Assembly (NCBI GenBank): GCA_963576475.1
Contig: OY754973.1
Coordinates: 10,640,552 to 10,704,551, forward strand
Source of the DNA: Molanna angustata
Taxonomy: Eukaryota; Arthropoda; Insecta; Trichoptera; Molannidae
Direction of reading: 5' to 3'
DNA: 64,000 nucleotides
Below, one piece after another: positions 37,301 through 50,321 of the stretch; the stretch's first letter is position 1, and each line of letters begins with the position of its first letter. Under the pieces are notes generated by a model. That model was not told the origin of the DNA. It searched no databases and saw nothing but the letters and a program-made list of their open reading frames with translations. Made by a program: the position numbers and the translations under genes.

Positions 37301-40300
37301 TACGTCAGACTTTAATGGAGCATTCTTTATACTATGTGACTTATTCTGCACATCTTCATTTGACTTGGACTTCTGACCTGACTTTTTAGCTGACGTACCT
37401 TTATTTGAAGATTTAGATATGTTTTTACTAGTAGACTTTGATGTTGTTAATTTGGCAGGTGTCTTTGGATTTGCAACAATAGCAGAATCTGTTCCTGACT
37501 TATTGAGTGAAGTATTTTTTGAATTATTTGAAGATGTATTTTTAGCACCTATTTGATACATTTTATAATAATTTTTCGGAGATCCTCTAGGTCTAAGAAC
37601 TCTTTGCGAAAGACTTTCATTATTTTGTGACAAGTTTATATCTTCTTCCGGAAGTGGAGGAAGTGTTTTAATGGGTGATTTTTTATTTCGACTCTGAACT
37701 TTTATATCAATATTGAATTCTATTTCATCCGGTTTATAGTATGAACTACTACTAGAATAATCTGTCGGTCTAGATGAATAAGAACCAGGTGTACACTCTT
37801 TACCAATTGTTTTAGGAGTTGTGCCACTCTCAAACAAATATTGAAAACTAGGAGTTGGAATATCACTCACTTTTAAAGATGATAATGGATTTTTATAAAA
37901 ACCCGGACTGATAAATTTTGGTGTTTCCATATGTAAATCTAAAATACCACTTTTGAAAGGTGTGTCTAGTAATGATGCTAAATTACATTTTGCACTTAAT
38001 GGGTTGAAATCATGTTCTCTTGGCATGTCGGGAGTAATTTTGATAGAAGGCACAGGAGGTTCTAAATTTTTTGAGTTATAATTTGATCCACATGGTCCAG
38101 CCATGTTGGATTGCCACGATGAATCATTGTGAAAATGTTCCTTATTGACATCAAAATGACCGAGACCTTTATCCATAATACTAGATGAATGTAATTTAAT
38201 ATTTTCATCTAAAATTTCAACAATATCATCTTTATCACTATTATTTTCATCACAATTTTTAGAAATCATTTTAACTTTGAAAGTACTTTTGCACTTTGGT
38301 GTTTTAACTTGCTTTTTACATTCACTATCTGGAAGTTTTGAGTTATTTGTTGACTTGGATGCATCAATCGTCTGTTCCCTGACAGCATCTCTGAATAGTT
38401 TGACTTGAAGAAGATAATCTTTGTTGCTAATTTTTCCCTGTTCAAATTTTGCTTCTGTTGAATACTCATTTTGATTCATTTTAAGATATTCAACTTGTTC
38501 TCCTGTTAATTCTTTTTTAACTTCCAAATTCATATTTTTTTCTTTTATAAATGAATTCTCCTGTGTTAATGGTAAAACATTACAATCTGTATCTATTGCA
38601 CTATCACTTTTAGCCCCCTGTTTGGTTGATTTCCCTTTGACCTCTTTACTATCTTTAGCAGGAGTTGAGAGTGGGCTTTTGTTCAATGCGTTCTCCAACA
38701 TTTTACCTTCATCTTCAGTACTTTTTGATAATTCATCAATGTCTTCTAATTTGTGAGTAGCACTTCCTATTTTTTTTCGTTTAATTTTTTTCACAGATCT
38801 CATCACCTTTATGACAGGCGTTTCACTAGACGCAACGATAGATCGTATTTCTTGATCCCATGTTTTCTTATTCATATTACGTATACGATTCCACTCTTCT
38901 GCTCCAGCTATTGCCTCAATCTGCTTCTTTTCTTCTTTAGTTATAGCATTTTCTGGCTCAACACATTGATCTGATTTAGATCCATTTTTCTTTGGATTCT
39001 TTTTTTTTTTTGTGTTTGATTCAGATTTTTTGTCCTCATCCTTATTTTCAACAATGGACTTTTTGTCCATATCTACGTCTTCTTTAATTATTTGTCCCAT
39101 TCCTTGAACTTCATCCCAAACTTCACTAACAATTACTTCAGATTCAGATTTCACTTCAGCATTTACATTATTTGGTTTAGATACTATGCATTCTTCACTT
39201 GTTTTTTCTATAATTGTAGGAAATAGTCGAGACTTGATACCTTGTGCCTTAGGTTTAGACGAAGTACTTGGAGTAAGAAAAGGTCTCCTAGAAGGATCCA
39301 CAAATCCTCGAGATGACATTTTGGGTGAACTGTGAGCTTTCCTGGCACCATTGCTAGAATTTTTTGCAGGCGTATTAAAATCTAATACTCGAACATGTGA
39401 AAAACGCTTAGGAGATGATAAACTAGTTTTGGTTGTTATCATTAAATCGGGTGTTTTCTTTTTGGCCTCAATTTTATCAATATCAGTCATTTCTGGTTTC
39501 TGTTCAATTAAGTCTATTTCACTTTTAATTTCACTTACACATACAATTTCTTTGCTTTGTAATACTGAAGAAGATAAACTAGATTTTTGTCCCTCATCAA
39601 TAACAAACCGATCATCTTCAGACGATACATAACTTTGGGTGCTAAATGAATCGCCACCAACTGAAGTCGCTGCACTCTTATGAAATGTAATAAATGGCTT
39701 ATTATCAACATTTGCATCCGCCCAAGTCAAGTCGAAGGAAGTTTTTACTGAATTATGCCACTCATTTAGTTTTTTTGGGCTACTATTGGTTCCAATCACT
39801 TGAATTTCTACCGGAATCAATTTTGTTGGTTGATTTTCCAAACCCAAAATGGAAACATCTTTAAGGTAATTCATTTTTGGTAGAATATTGACTGGTTTAA
39901 TTGGATACATTGTCGTAGGTACAACATTTATGTTTTTTGAAGGTTCTTTTGCTACCCTTTTTTTTCGTGTTCTTTGAACAGGTTTCTTGCATTGAACTTG
40001 TTCTGTTGAAACTATAGGGATAGAACCCTCTGTAGACTGTCGCGTGTTGACATTACTATTATTTACACAAGGTTGTAGATCTGTATCAACTGCAAAACAA
40101 AATAATACACACTGTATAATTATACAATAAATATTTTCAATAAATTTTTATGCATTATATTGTTTTTCCTTCAAATGACATTTAAATAACAAAATTTTTA
40201 CCTCATAAAAAAACTAGTATTCTCATGGCGAAGAACATACATAATAAATAAATCCAATTAATCAAAGCACATTGTTAATTAATAATCTCATAATTTTAAT

Positions 40301-43300
40301 TATATGAAAGATTGAAAAAAATACAAAGTAATAATTACCACTGTAAGAATCAGAAGGCAGGAAAATAGTTGGCATTTTCATAATATCAGCTTCTGAGAAA
40401 TAGTTGTTCCTCATATTTTGTTGGTTCATTACTTGACCGTTGCTAATAACAAGATCTAATGGTTTGCCAGAGACGATATTGGTGGTTTTTCGAAATTTTC
40501 TCAATTGTAAGCAACCAACACCTGGTTTAGACTGATAACTATTTACATATTCACTGGCTGGAAACTCAGTATTCAATTTTTTGACAGGTGATAATTTGAC
40601 TGTTTTAACAATAAGTGGTTCAGATGGCGTTACAGGTACATTAATCGGAGATATTTCAGTTATGGATCTTTCATTGGGATAATCTTTTTTCAAATTTTCA
40701 ACTTTGGTTTCGAAAGCTGGAATAGTCTTGAGCACCAATGGATTGTTAACTTTATTTGAAAGGGAATTGTGAATGTGGGAACTGGATTGTAAGCGAGGAT
40801 CGTTGAAGGATCTTATCAAGGTAACAGGCGGTGGAGGCGACAGAATATTTTTTCTTCCAAAATGACTATTGCTTGGTTGATTGACAACATCAGTAGGTTG
40901 ACTTAGCGGCACAACTAGAGTCTGCTCTCTAGATATCATACTATCAGGTAGATTATGAGCATCTTCTGTTATCTTTTGTAAAGCAAAAGGTCCTTTACTC
41001 GCTAAATGAACCACTTCATTAGACAATATTATAACTTTCTGTTCAGGTTTGACAGGAGATTCTTTAGGTGATGGAATTTTTGTTTCTGTAGGAGAATTAC
41101 TCTCAGTTGACAAAGCCGGTATAGAATCAGCATCAATGTCATCATTATCACAAGAATTTCTATAATTTTCTCTCAAAATGTCCATCCTTTTACCACCTCT
41201 TGGATACCTGGGGTATTTTTTATATCTACTGGAGTTGTACTGTATTTTACTATGCGGGTCATGTTTGTGAGAAATATTTAAATGCAATCTTATTTTATCG
41301 TTATGGGTTGGATGTGATTTTCTGAAATTCGAATGATGCCTGAGATATTTGTCTTGATAGTGTTGGTTTTCATGGAACTCCCAACTGTGTGTAGGGGAGG
41401 ATTCATTGACTCTGAAAATAATAAGAATAATTTTGAAAAATACATAGACAAATTTCAACATCAATTATAAACAATGAATGTGTACAATAGTTTATAATGA
41501 TTATAAAAATATGTTTGCTTCAAAATATTTTAGGAAAGGCAACTAAACTTACTGCGAATAAGAAGATTTTTCTGGAGTACTGGTGCCAGGTCTGCTTATG
41601 ACATCCGAATCCGTACCTGATGATGTATGTCCCGCAGATCCAACTGAACATTAAGAAATTATACAAAATTAATTCAAAACATTGATGTAATGAAGATATG
41701 GAATGGAAAGATCTACAAGAAAACATACTCACCATAATCTACAAAAGTTAAAATCTACAAGAAAACACACTCCTATCAAAAAGTATTCAGTTTTCACTAA
41801 AACAAATTAAGTAAGGCCAACATCTAGTTATCTACAACATATGTAAATTGATGGTAGAAAACATACAGTTCATCCATCACAATATGATAAACAGTAGAAA
41901 TCTACTTGATAAGTATTTTTGTTAATAACAGGCCATAGGTGTATTTATTTAACACTTCATTACACCCTATTAATTTTCAAATGGCAATTTCTTCCAAATA
42001 TCCAGCTAACCAGTGTTTCCAGCCCAGAGAAGTAATATTTATGTGAAAAATGAATGAAAAGTAATCGCTTGTTTCTGGAAATTAAACATGGGCCATCTGT
42101 GGCACAAAGGTCAATCAACATACTACTATGCCACAGCAATAAAAGTTTAATTCAATTCTTATGAATGTTATTCTACAATATAAACCTGAATGTTTAAAAA
42201 TAAGATTATGAAATAACAACCATATTTAACTATGCGTTTTGAATTTGTAGTAAGACAATATATGACGGGATAATAAATGAAGACACTAGGATACAATATA
42301 AAGCAAAGAAGGATGTCAATAGAAACACATTGAGATAGTTTGGTCATATGGGAAGGAAGAATAAAGAACGCCTAACGAGGAAAATATATAAAGCATACAG
42401 GAATAGAAGAGATCAGGGTCAACCAAGAAAAGTATAGCACGGCCATGTTATTGACATGCTGCAAGGGAAACCTTTTTAATAAAGAAATAGAGTTTCAACT
42501 AACCTAACAGTTCAGTGACTAGCTGATCAAATAATGGGTCCTTTTCCGTCTTATCAACTATTGTCTTAATGACAGTATCTAGCTGGGGAACGTCCTCTTC
42601 CATTGGGACCACTTCATTATTTACTTCTTTAGGCTGCGTCACCATATCCTTCAACTGTTCCAAAGACTTTTGTGTGTCCTCCTCGGGCAATTTAGACATG
42701 TTGTAAATTGTGTTTATGTTCTCAGCCAGCTTTTCGTGCAATTCCGTACAGTCCAAAAAGGCACTGGTTATTTTCTAAAAAGCAAAATTAGTGATTAAAA
42801 TATTTCACTATGTGATTCCTACCTGTGATTCGGCACAATGGTTTATTTAACCTTTTTAAGACGAGCGTCATGTATAGATGCCCACCGGCCGCGCTTTTAT
42901 TTATCTTTGATCTTTTTACGATATATCTGCATCGTTAGATTTTATTTTTCCGTTATTATATTCAATTAAAATGAGATTGAAAAATTCTGTGTGCAACGCG
43001 AAATACTGCCCGTTCGTAGGTAATGCAAGAACTTGTACCTACCCGTCTTATTGGGTTAAAAAAAATGTCGATTGAAGTAGTATTTAATTGCTTACAAACA
43101 AATATGTACAATTTCTAAATTCATTTTATCTAAATTTCAGTAATTTGAATTTTCCACTAATCTGGCACTCTTGCAGCATCATTAGTACCAGATTAGCAAG
43201 ATAGTACTATATTAGGGATAGCATCCACATAAGCTCAGCTGCAGCAATATCTTTAGATGTCATAGAACTCCATATAATTATATCCATGATATGGGTAATC

Positions 43301-46300
43301 ACGAGGGTTTTGATTTCGCCGGTTGGACCAGACTTGCCTCCCTGATGGATTTAAGTATTCTATACGGGAATTCATGAAAGTGCATTGATTCGACGGCAAT
43401 AATGACGTTGTTACTTAGAAACAAATATCAAATCCATCTGCTAAGCCTCTGTGGATGTTAAGCTAAGTGTTACCTAAATTACCATATAAATTTCTGTCGT
43501 GATTTCATATAAAATGTAAAGATAATATTCTTATAAACAATTATTAGATCCTGTACTGAAATTGTTTAGTTCTACTGAACAATTTGTTGGGTCCAGGTCA
43601 GAGTCAATATTACATACATCAATGCTTTGACCAATGAGAATATGATATTTTAAAAAAGCAACTTACAGTTACATCTAGAGAGTCGTTGATAAACTGAGAA
43701 TCAGAAGCAAGGGGTGTTTTTTTCAAAGACAGTGAATGTTTTTTATTGGCTGTAGGCTTAGCTTTCAACGGTGTCTTCGAAACTACATCCACGGAATCCG
43801 GCAACTTCATCAGACCCAACGCTCTTCTAAATTCGGTCTCGTCAGCGTCCATTCTGCTTCGAGGCTTTTGAGTTTCCTTAACCAAAGTCTGGCTATAGTC
43901 TGCATTTGGTCGGGATTTCAAAACACTACTTGAGGGTTTGGAGAAATTGGATGTTGTCTTATTACACGAGTCATTCAAATTCCTGTGATGGGATTCCAGA
44001 TTTGAATATTCTGGAAAAATAAAAATACATAATTTAATGAATTAATTTGCCGGCTTTCGTGGCTCAGTTGATCTGACTGCTGATCCAAGGGTCCCGGGTT
44101 CGATTCCCGGCGGAGACAAAGTTTTTAATTGTGTTTTCAGTCTGGATCTGTGAGACTATTGATATCGTAATTCTCCAGAACGTGGAAACTTGTTATTGGG
44201 TGCGTGTTAAATTAATATTTGACATAGTACCTGTTAGTTGCCGAGAAATAAAATAAAATTTTTCATGGGATAGAAAATTTGAATATTCTGGAAAAATAAA
44301 AAAGTATAAAACTCAGCATAGCAGAAGCCGACAAACCAAGGCAAGCCAATGATATAAACTTATGTGTCTATATTGAAAACAGAGACGGTTTGGAATCAGA
44401 CATGAAATAGTCGTTCCTTGGAAAATAAAATAGAAGGGAAGAGAATAGAAGGAAAATAGGGCAGAAAATATAAAGAGTACACCCCTAGTTTCTTTTCTTT
44501 TTTTAAAAGAAGAATATGTCCTTATAACAAGTACATATACATCCTCATACATTCCCTAAATTAAGCATAAATGTTTGTGCTATTGGTGAACGAAATCGGT
44601 CGTGGTGAGATTCGATTTCACTACCAATGGATTACAAACCCAGCGAGGTAATCGCTCTGCCACAACCTATCTTTCCGGCCCTGTCTTTTTATTATAGGAT
44701 GACTATACTGTGTACATCTAAACAAATGTTATTAATGACAAATTTTTAATATCTCAATAGAGACAAAGTTGTTATTATAGGATGACTATACTGTGTACAT
44801 CTAAACAAATATTATTTATGACAAATTTTTAATATCTCAATAGAGACAAAGTTGAAATATTATTGGAGAACCAGGAACTCAAATCACCTACAGGACTTAC
44901 GAATTGTCATCGGCTGGTTAAAGTGATCACTTTATGCACTTGTGCAATGTTTAACAATTACTCCTTTTTATTGAGTTCCCTATAGATACAATTTTAGAAT
45001 GTTTGACATATTTCAATCATGAAATCTGTTCCGTTTGAAAATAAGCTGAAAACATAATCGCCATCTATGAAGTGACTAACTTTGAACTAAACTTTGAAAT
45101 TAAACATTATTTAAATGTTAAATTGTGATTTTTATAAACATCATAATAAAATATTCCAACTGTCGATTCGTTCAAGAGAATTAAATTCTCTTAAAGGAAG
45201 AGGCAGATTAAATCCAAGACGCGTGTATTAAGGAACATTTTGTATGGTGTAGTAGACTTTTTGCATGCTAAAAACACCAACTTAGAGGCTTCGCAGCATA
45301 TATGTTCTAATACATGGATTTACTCAGAATTGGGAGTAGACCATTTTATGTGAGTTTTGTATGTCTGTGTGTCTGTCCGTCCCCCCTTATAACTTTTGAT
45401 CTGCTGGATTCACAAAGCCTAAAATTTCAGAATATATAAATAGTTAGTTATAGGCTTACAATTCTTTTATACACTTTTTATTTTGAATTTTTGTTACAGT
45501 CAGGGGTTATCAACTTTTGAATTTTTACTTTATTTTTCCATATATCTCAGAAACCATAAAAGCTAGAACGCTGACAAATAAAAAATCTCAAATTTATTTT
45601 TTCAAAAAAATTCCAGAGGTTCAAACATTTTTTATTAAGAAATATATTTTTTTTATGATAAATTTGTGTTTAACTGCCTATATTTCCAAAGTTTTTAAAC
45701 ATACTCCTCAGACTGCTAGCGCCACTCGGCGTTTACACGTAGGAACTATTTCTTACGAATCCATAGCACACGGTCCAGAGATAAGTATGATCTTACTGTA
45801 ATATGCGGACTTTACGGACGGTCCGCACTTTCGCATATTCATACTCGTCGGACTGGTGGCGCCACGTGGTGTTTACACGCGCGAACTACATTTTCAGCAT
45901 GTGTTAACTTTTTGTGACAAAAATACCGAATATGGGGACATCGAATTTCGAAAATTTAAAAATCTTGAAATTTCACCAGTAGACTAATCAGAATGCAAGA
46001 ATATTTGTCGGTATATTTGTCGCGTTGCAAAAATATTATGAGGACGTCCCCACTTTCAGGTCTGTCCTCACAACCGTGGTTTTTGTCACGTTAAAGTCCC
46101 CACTTTATTACAGCCGCGAACACACACACACGCGCACGTGCAAGCACACGCACGCACGCACACACACAACTCACATAAAATGGGAACATATATGCTGCGA
46201 GGCCTCTAGTTGGTGTTATTAGCATGCAAAAAGTCCACTACGCCATACAAAATTTTCCTTCGTACACGCATCTTGGCTTAATAATGTCGATTCATTCAGA

Positions 46301-49300
46301 GAATTGAATTCCCATGAACGAATCGACAGTTGGAAAATATTAATATTGTAGTAGTAGGTACATCTCAAATTTTTTTTAACAATTTTTATAAAAATTTAAT
46401 TTAGTGACGACATCGCTTCATACAATTTGTATGGCAGTGGCCTATACAAAATATCTAAGAAACTCAATTATTTGATACTTAATCTCCAAACAAACATACA
46501 TACATACCATCATGCTGTTTTCATATTCTGGGTAGGACAAAAAGGACTGACCTCCATACTATCCTATCTTGACATACATACCTACATGTGTTGTATAGAA
46601 AACAAAGTATCTTAAAATATTCAATAATTTGGATTAATGGGTTTATTGTTTGGTATTTATTCTTCAACTATACATACTATCGCTATCGACAGTTGGAGCT
46701 CATGTGTTACATGCAACTAGTGTAAATATACAATTATGTATATCTCTAACAGCCCCAGAACAGGTAATGCCTAGTGGAACGTTGTTGAATAAAATAAAAT
46801 ATCTTTTTTTATAAAATTAAAAAAATTATTGTTCATGTGTTATTCTTCAGAATAAGTAAGTGACAAATCACAGTACTGACACTATAGAAGTAAAAATAAG
46901 AGTTAATTTCAAACATTTTGCCGCCAAATTGCGCAATAAAGCAGGCATATTTCGTACATTTTCAGTTCAAATTAGGCTTTGCATAAAATAGTTATATAGC
47001 TATTGGGTATTTTTCAAAGAAACTTTCAATGACATACTTTATTTTTTGAACAGAAAATTACTATATCTTTGGTAAAATTACAAAAAGAAAACTAACTATG
47101 ACAATTATTTTATTTATTATATTCTAATAGATCTAATAAAAAAAAACGATAACTACTGGTTTCAGCATGTGGTAGCGTATGAAACACTTCCCCTGTTGTT
47201 GTATTACTTTATGACATGACAATGGCGTAAAATATTTTGAAATTAAATAATTTTGAATCAAAAAAATATTTTAAAAAACAGGGTCATAAATTTTTTTTTT
47301 ATTTATTTTCCAGGAAATTTACAAATTATCACATATAAATTTTAACATTATATATATAACAAATTGGTATAAGATTATAAACACTTAAAAGTTGCATGGA
47401 ATATATCACCTCACTAGACCTAGGTCTGTTCTGAGGTGATTACCACTATTTATTTTTATGATTGGTGTCTCCATTCGGTCTCAATTTTTTTGCATTAGCA
47501 GGCTAAGTAGTGTACTACTGACAATACATAGATAATGTGCAGTACTTCGCCCATCTGGTGCCCTGCTCAGAATCCACATAAACACTTCCTGATTAACAGA
47601 ATAGTGGATGCTTGGAACAAGCTGCCCCAGGATCCGGTTGTTGCTGAGAGTGTCAACTTTTTTAAGAACGGACTAACGGACTCTTCAAGCATATCAGCTT
47701 TATGCTGCCTGCATGACAAAATAAATGTTAAAGAAATGATGAATATTTACGGGCATACTACCATTGTGTAGGCAACTTGGGAGGAACAAAAATACAGATA
47801 GGCAAAATTCATGATTTTGTTTATTGTAATGACAATCATACCGGATTCTTCTAAAGCTTAGATCTTACTTAGATACTTGCTACAGTAAGGAATTTATATT
47901 TTATAGGACTTGAGATATATACTATGAATTCAACATATGCATCTAAACACTGTCTCAATCGCAAAATAAAATAAATACTACTTACTCTTGTTCCCGGGCA
48001 AGTCGGCAAGTTTAGTCGCCTCTGCAAGACTCTCCATGGAACGTACGAGATGAGCGGGAGTAGCATTTCCATCTCCGCACTTCTCATCCACCACAGTAAC
48101 TATACTGCCACAACTATTGCTGCGGATATGCCTTGAACGATGACTCTTGGTGTGCTTACGAGACAAAGAATTGCTGAAACAATATAACAAGATGAGAACA
48201 CCAGTGACCTTGACAACAATGGTACTTGTGAGGACACACGATTTTCATTATTTTTGATACCCGACTCTTATTCCATGAGATACAGAACCATTCATTTTTA
48301 ATTCAAAACACAGAACCACAACAACAAACAACCATTTATTTAAACAAAATAAAATTACCTCAACAATAGTTTATCCGTTCTGGTGTTGTCCCTGCTAGAA
48401 CTGTGGTTGTGATCAGCCAATACCTTGATCTTGTCTAACAAGGTCTGGCATCTTAATAAGTTTCTTCTATATTCCTCACCGTAATTGAGTTGAGATACTA
48501 AAAACAAATTACAAACACATAATTATAAAATGAAACACAATTAAGACACAAATTTTCTATAGATAGACAAAATTTCTACATGTCCAGAATTTTCAGTGTG
48601 ATTTATTTGTGATATGCATTTAAAAATGAATTTACTATATTCAATGACAGAGCTTTCTTCATCTGTTACCAGCCAAATATAATCAATTACCGTTATCCCT
48701 TTGAAACTAAATATACACACATCAAAATTAATTTATTGATAAGATTAAATAGATTACAATTGGTTTTCCTATTCATATAAAAGTTATTTCCTTGGGTGTT
48801 TTTAGTAAGTAGTAGCACCTATTCATTTCTTATCATTGTAAAACATTTAATACATAAAATCATATGAAATATACTAACACAATATGCACACAAGAGTCCT
48901 CATTCCGCATGAACGACATTGATTTAGAGTTTGGGTGACACATTTCATTTTAGAACTTTAATCCAGATCGTGCAGCTATCTTTGTGTGAAGAATGAACAT
49001 TAGTTCTTCAACCTAACCTTTACAAACGTATAATTATTATCAGTTCAGACGCTTAAAATATAATATTTTTTTACTGTCTTACCAAATGAATGCACAGCTC
49101 CATAGTCGTCCAAAATTTTAGTCAAGGATAAGCCCGCGACTCTGGGGAAAAAGCATTCCTCCAAATATCGACATGACACAAGAAACTCGTCATAAGCTGA
49201 CGTACAACCTTGCTCCTCCAAATAACCTAGAAACGAAAAACACAATATTCACACATCCAAACTAAGAGTATAATTAAAATTATAACCGAAAAATAAATAT

Positions 49301-49408
49301 AAACAAAGGAAATATTTCCCGCCAAGCAAGAAAAAATGACGCCTCAATGAATGTAACGAACTTACCGAGCACAAGTCTCGCCACTTCAGACGGTTGAAAG
49401 GCCCCCAT
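34367..49408 (-). CDS. mxc/NPAT-like: NPAT/Mxc-like histone locus body scaffold
   Basis: Nine exons join in phase (minus strand): 49366-49408, 49083-49226, 48359-48497, 47986-48173, 43667-44010, 42504-42774, 41553-41643, 40339-41411 and 34367-40089. All introns are GT-AG; the sum is 8,016 nt, 2,671 residues. NPAT/Mxc scaffolds the histone locus body and drives replication-dependent histone transcription downstream of cyclin E-Cdk2. The evidence is an N-terminal LisH domain (residues about 4-40, SEVARLVLGYLEEQG), EKLAENIN then KTEKDPLFDQL near residues 300-375 (human NPAT has EKLAENIN and TESDPAFQALF), HVRVLDFNTP near 1000 (NPAT has RVLCFDSTT), and a basic C-terminus (KRKRIESDE, NKKTKM). The rest is low-complexity, rich in Ser, Lys and Glu. 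It is longer than human NPAT (1,427) and Drosophila Mxc (1,837). A TPxK array lies near residues 2140-2200 and a 33-residue tandem repeat near 2240-2330. Exons in the 4-kb intron between exons 4 and 5 cannot be excluded, but phase does not need any. Confidence 0.88.
35394..35660 (-). repeat. 99-bp in-frame repeat in NPAT-like exon 9
   Basis: The word CCTAGTCCAGAAGGTC recurs at 35394, 35493 and 35592, 99 bases apart, with nearly identical sequence between. It encodes a 33-residue unit containing PSGLGTHTESKLL and CEKSEDR; the third unit is shortened. Near identity at the DNA level suggests a recent duplication within the coding sequence. Confidence 0.9.
41947..42137 (-). repeat. SINE-C in NPAT-like intron 6
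   Basis: Plus strand shows ATGGCAATTTCTTCCAAATATCCAGCTAACCAGTGTTTCCAGCCCAGAG, matching the 25492-25700 copy; the head region is degraded. Confidence 0.75.
42240..42475 (+). pseudogene. LINE C-terminal remnant in intron
   Basis: Plus-strand pieces read RNTLR.FGHMGRKNKERLTRKIY and RRDQGQPRKV, the RLxWFGHxxRM...GRPxxxW segment of LINE ORF2 C-termini in degenerate form. It lies in intron 6 of the NPAT-like gene, on the opposite strand. Confidence 0.6.
44050..44250 (+). repeat. SINE-B, best copy
   Basis: The tRNA-like head GCCGGCTTTCGTGGCTCAGTTGATCTGAC has an A box (TGGCTCAGTTG) and a perfect B box GGGTTCGATTCCCGG. The body follows, with GGAGACAAAGTTTTTAATTGTG, CTGGATCTGTGAGAC, GGAAACTTGTTATTGGGTGCG and the end TTGACATAGTACCTGTTAGTTGCC. 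It lies in intron 4, antisense to the NPAT-like gene. The tail shared with other copies marks it as a SINE and not a tRNA gene. Confidence 0.9.
44512..44672 (-). repeat. SINE-A in intron 4
   Basis: Plus strand: ACAAGTACATATACATCCTCATACATTCC, TAAGCATAAATGTTTGTGC, GTGAACGAAATCGGTCGTGG, then B-box and A-box complements ending CGCTCTGCCACAACC. Full length but with a mutated B box. Confidence 0.85.
44690..45000 (+). repeat. Dispersed repeat D, copy 2, with 83-bp duplication
   Basis: ATAGGATGACTATACTGTGTAC to CTCAATAGAGACAAAGTTG occurs twice, 83 bases apart (44694 and 44777). After it comes GAGAACCAGGAACTCAAATCACCTACAGG and on to TTGAGTTCCCT, the complement of 13535-13735. Confidence 0.75.
45148..46352. 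mobile_element. Foldback element F, copy 2
   Basis: About 1.2 kb with terminal inverted repeats of roughly 200 bases. The left end ATTCCAACTGTCGATTCGTTCAAGAG is mirrored by GAACGAATCGACAGTTGGAA at 46315-46335, and TAGTAGACTTTTTGCATGCTAA by TTAGCATGCAAAAAGTCCACTA. The interior holds a 48-bp direct repeat (CATACTC.TCGGACTG..GCGCCAC at 45699 and 45838) and a CA/CG microsatellite. The part at 45370-45580 matches copy 1 at 27470-27620. No transposase seen. Confidence 0.85.
46116..46172. repeat. CA/CG-rich microsatellite
   Basis: ACACACACACGCGCACGTGC and related (CA)n/(CACG)n runs inside foldback element F copy 2. Confidence 0.9.
46425..46740 (+). repeat. Dispersed repeat G, copy 2
   Basis: Inverted relative of 28440-28733: TTGATACTTAATCTCCA, AGGACTGACCTCCATACTATCC, TTTGGTATTTATTCTTCAACTA and GTGTTACATGCAACT follow in the same order. 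It lies in intron 4 of the NPAT-like gene, right after foldback F copy 2. Confidence 0.75.
47530..47790 (+). pseudogene. LINE 3' remnant
   Basis: The frame at 47535-47771 gives HFLINRIVDAWNKLPQDPVVAESVNFFKNGL in sequence. The R.V.AWNxLPxxVVxAxSVNxFKxxLD segment is the usual C-terminal end of insect Jockey/CR1-type reverse transcriptase proteins. Only this end is present. It lies in intron 4, opposite strand to the host gene. Confidence 0.75.
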
Positions 49409-49989
49409 TTTTACTGAACAGATATTATAACATCTAAACGTCTATTTGGTAACGAATAATCACGAGTATTCAACACATTTCACAAAAATAAATAAAATAT
49501 AATAACCACAGCACTAATTTCGACAGCATACTTCCGAACTCAACAACACAACAATATGATTAAATCATGATTAAATGTTGCCAACTTCAAACTACTGAAA
49601 CCTGAAACTTATATTATGCATACATTTTTTGAATGTGCAATTTTTTGAGTACGCAATTTTTTGAAAAAATATTTTATAAATCAATGCCTACTATATTGTA
49701 TAAATATACTTATTGCTGTTCTTACTATCCATTATATTTTTTCAAAATATACAAAGCAAGAGGTTACATTTACCTTCATGTTTGTGCTGTAAGTTTTTTG
49801 TAACTTTATAACTAACTTTTAGTTCCACAATATTAAAACTCAACAAGGTACCTAAGGATAATTTATTTCAGTAATTTTTTTTTTATAACTAAGAAAACTA
49901 TTTTTGTGCTTTCTTATAACGTATAATAGTGATACTTTTTTTGTGGAAATAAATTCCAGGATGACTTCTACTTGTCTTGAACTTACCAC

Positions 49990-50251
49990 TCAATTGTTAA
50001 CACAAAAGTTTACACTTAATTTAGAAAATACACAGTATATTAACACATATCTCCAAATGGCAACTTGTTCTAACTGTGTCTTCAAACCTGAAAAAGTAAA
50101 AATAACATGATATTCTCTATCAATCTCTCCTTCGATCGAAATCCGATGACTTACCACTTTGATTTAAGGCCACACAGGCACTGAGAATTTTTAGCGGGTT
50201 GTACCCCCACTTCTCGTACTGAAGTAAATGCAGTGGGGTTTGTCCCACCAT
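49990..50251 (-). CDS. Candidate two-exon small gene, unknown
   Basis: On the minus strand, exons 50155-50251 and 49990-50087 join with a GTAAGT donor (50154-50149) and a pyrimidine-rich TTTTTCAG acceptor, giving a 64-residue frame starting MVGQTPLHLLQYEKWGYNPL and ending at a TGA. The second half is hydrophobic (WRYVLIYCVF) and could be one membrane segment. It sits between the NPAT-like and MERIT40 genes, same strand. I do not recognise the protein. The first exon also follows a possible acceptor (CCTTAG) and is open in another frame, so it might be part of a repeat or a longer unseen gene. Support is only the clean splice pair and open frame. Confidence 0.22.
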
Positions 50252-50321
50252 ACATTTTGTACGACTTGACTAAGGCGAAATAGGAACAACCTAAGTGACA
50301 ATATGAATTATAATAATAATA

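Noticed and set aside
44051..44122. A tRNA gene on the plus strand
   Set aside because: Perfect B box, but it continues into the SINE-B body shared with other copies.
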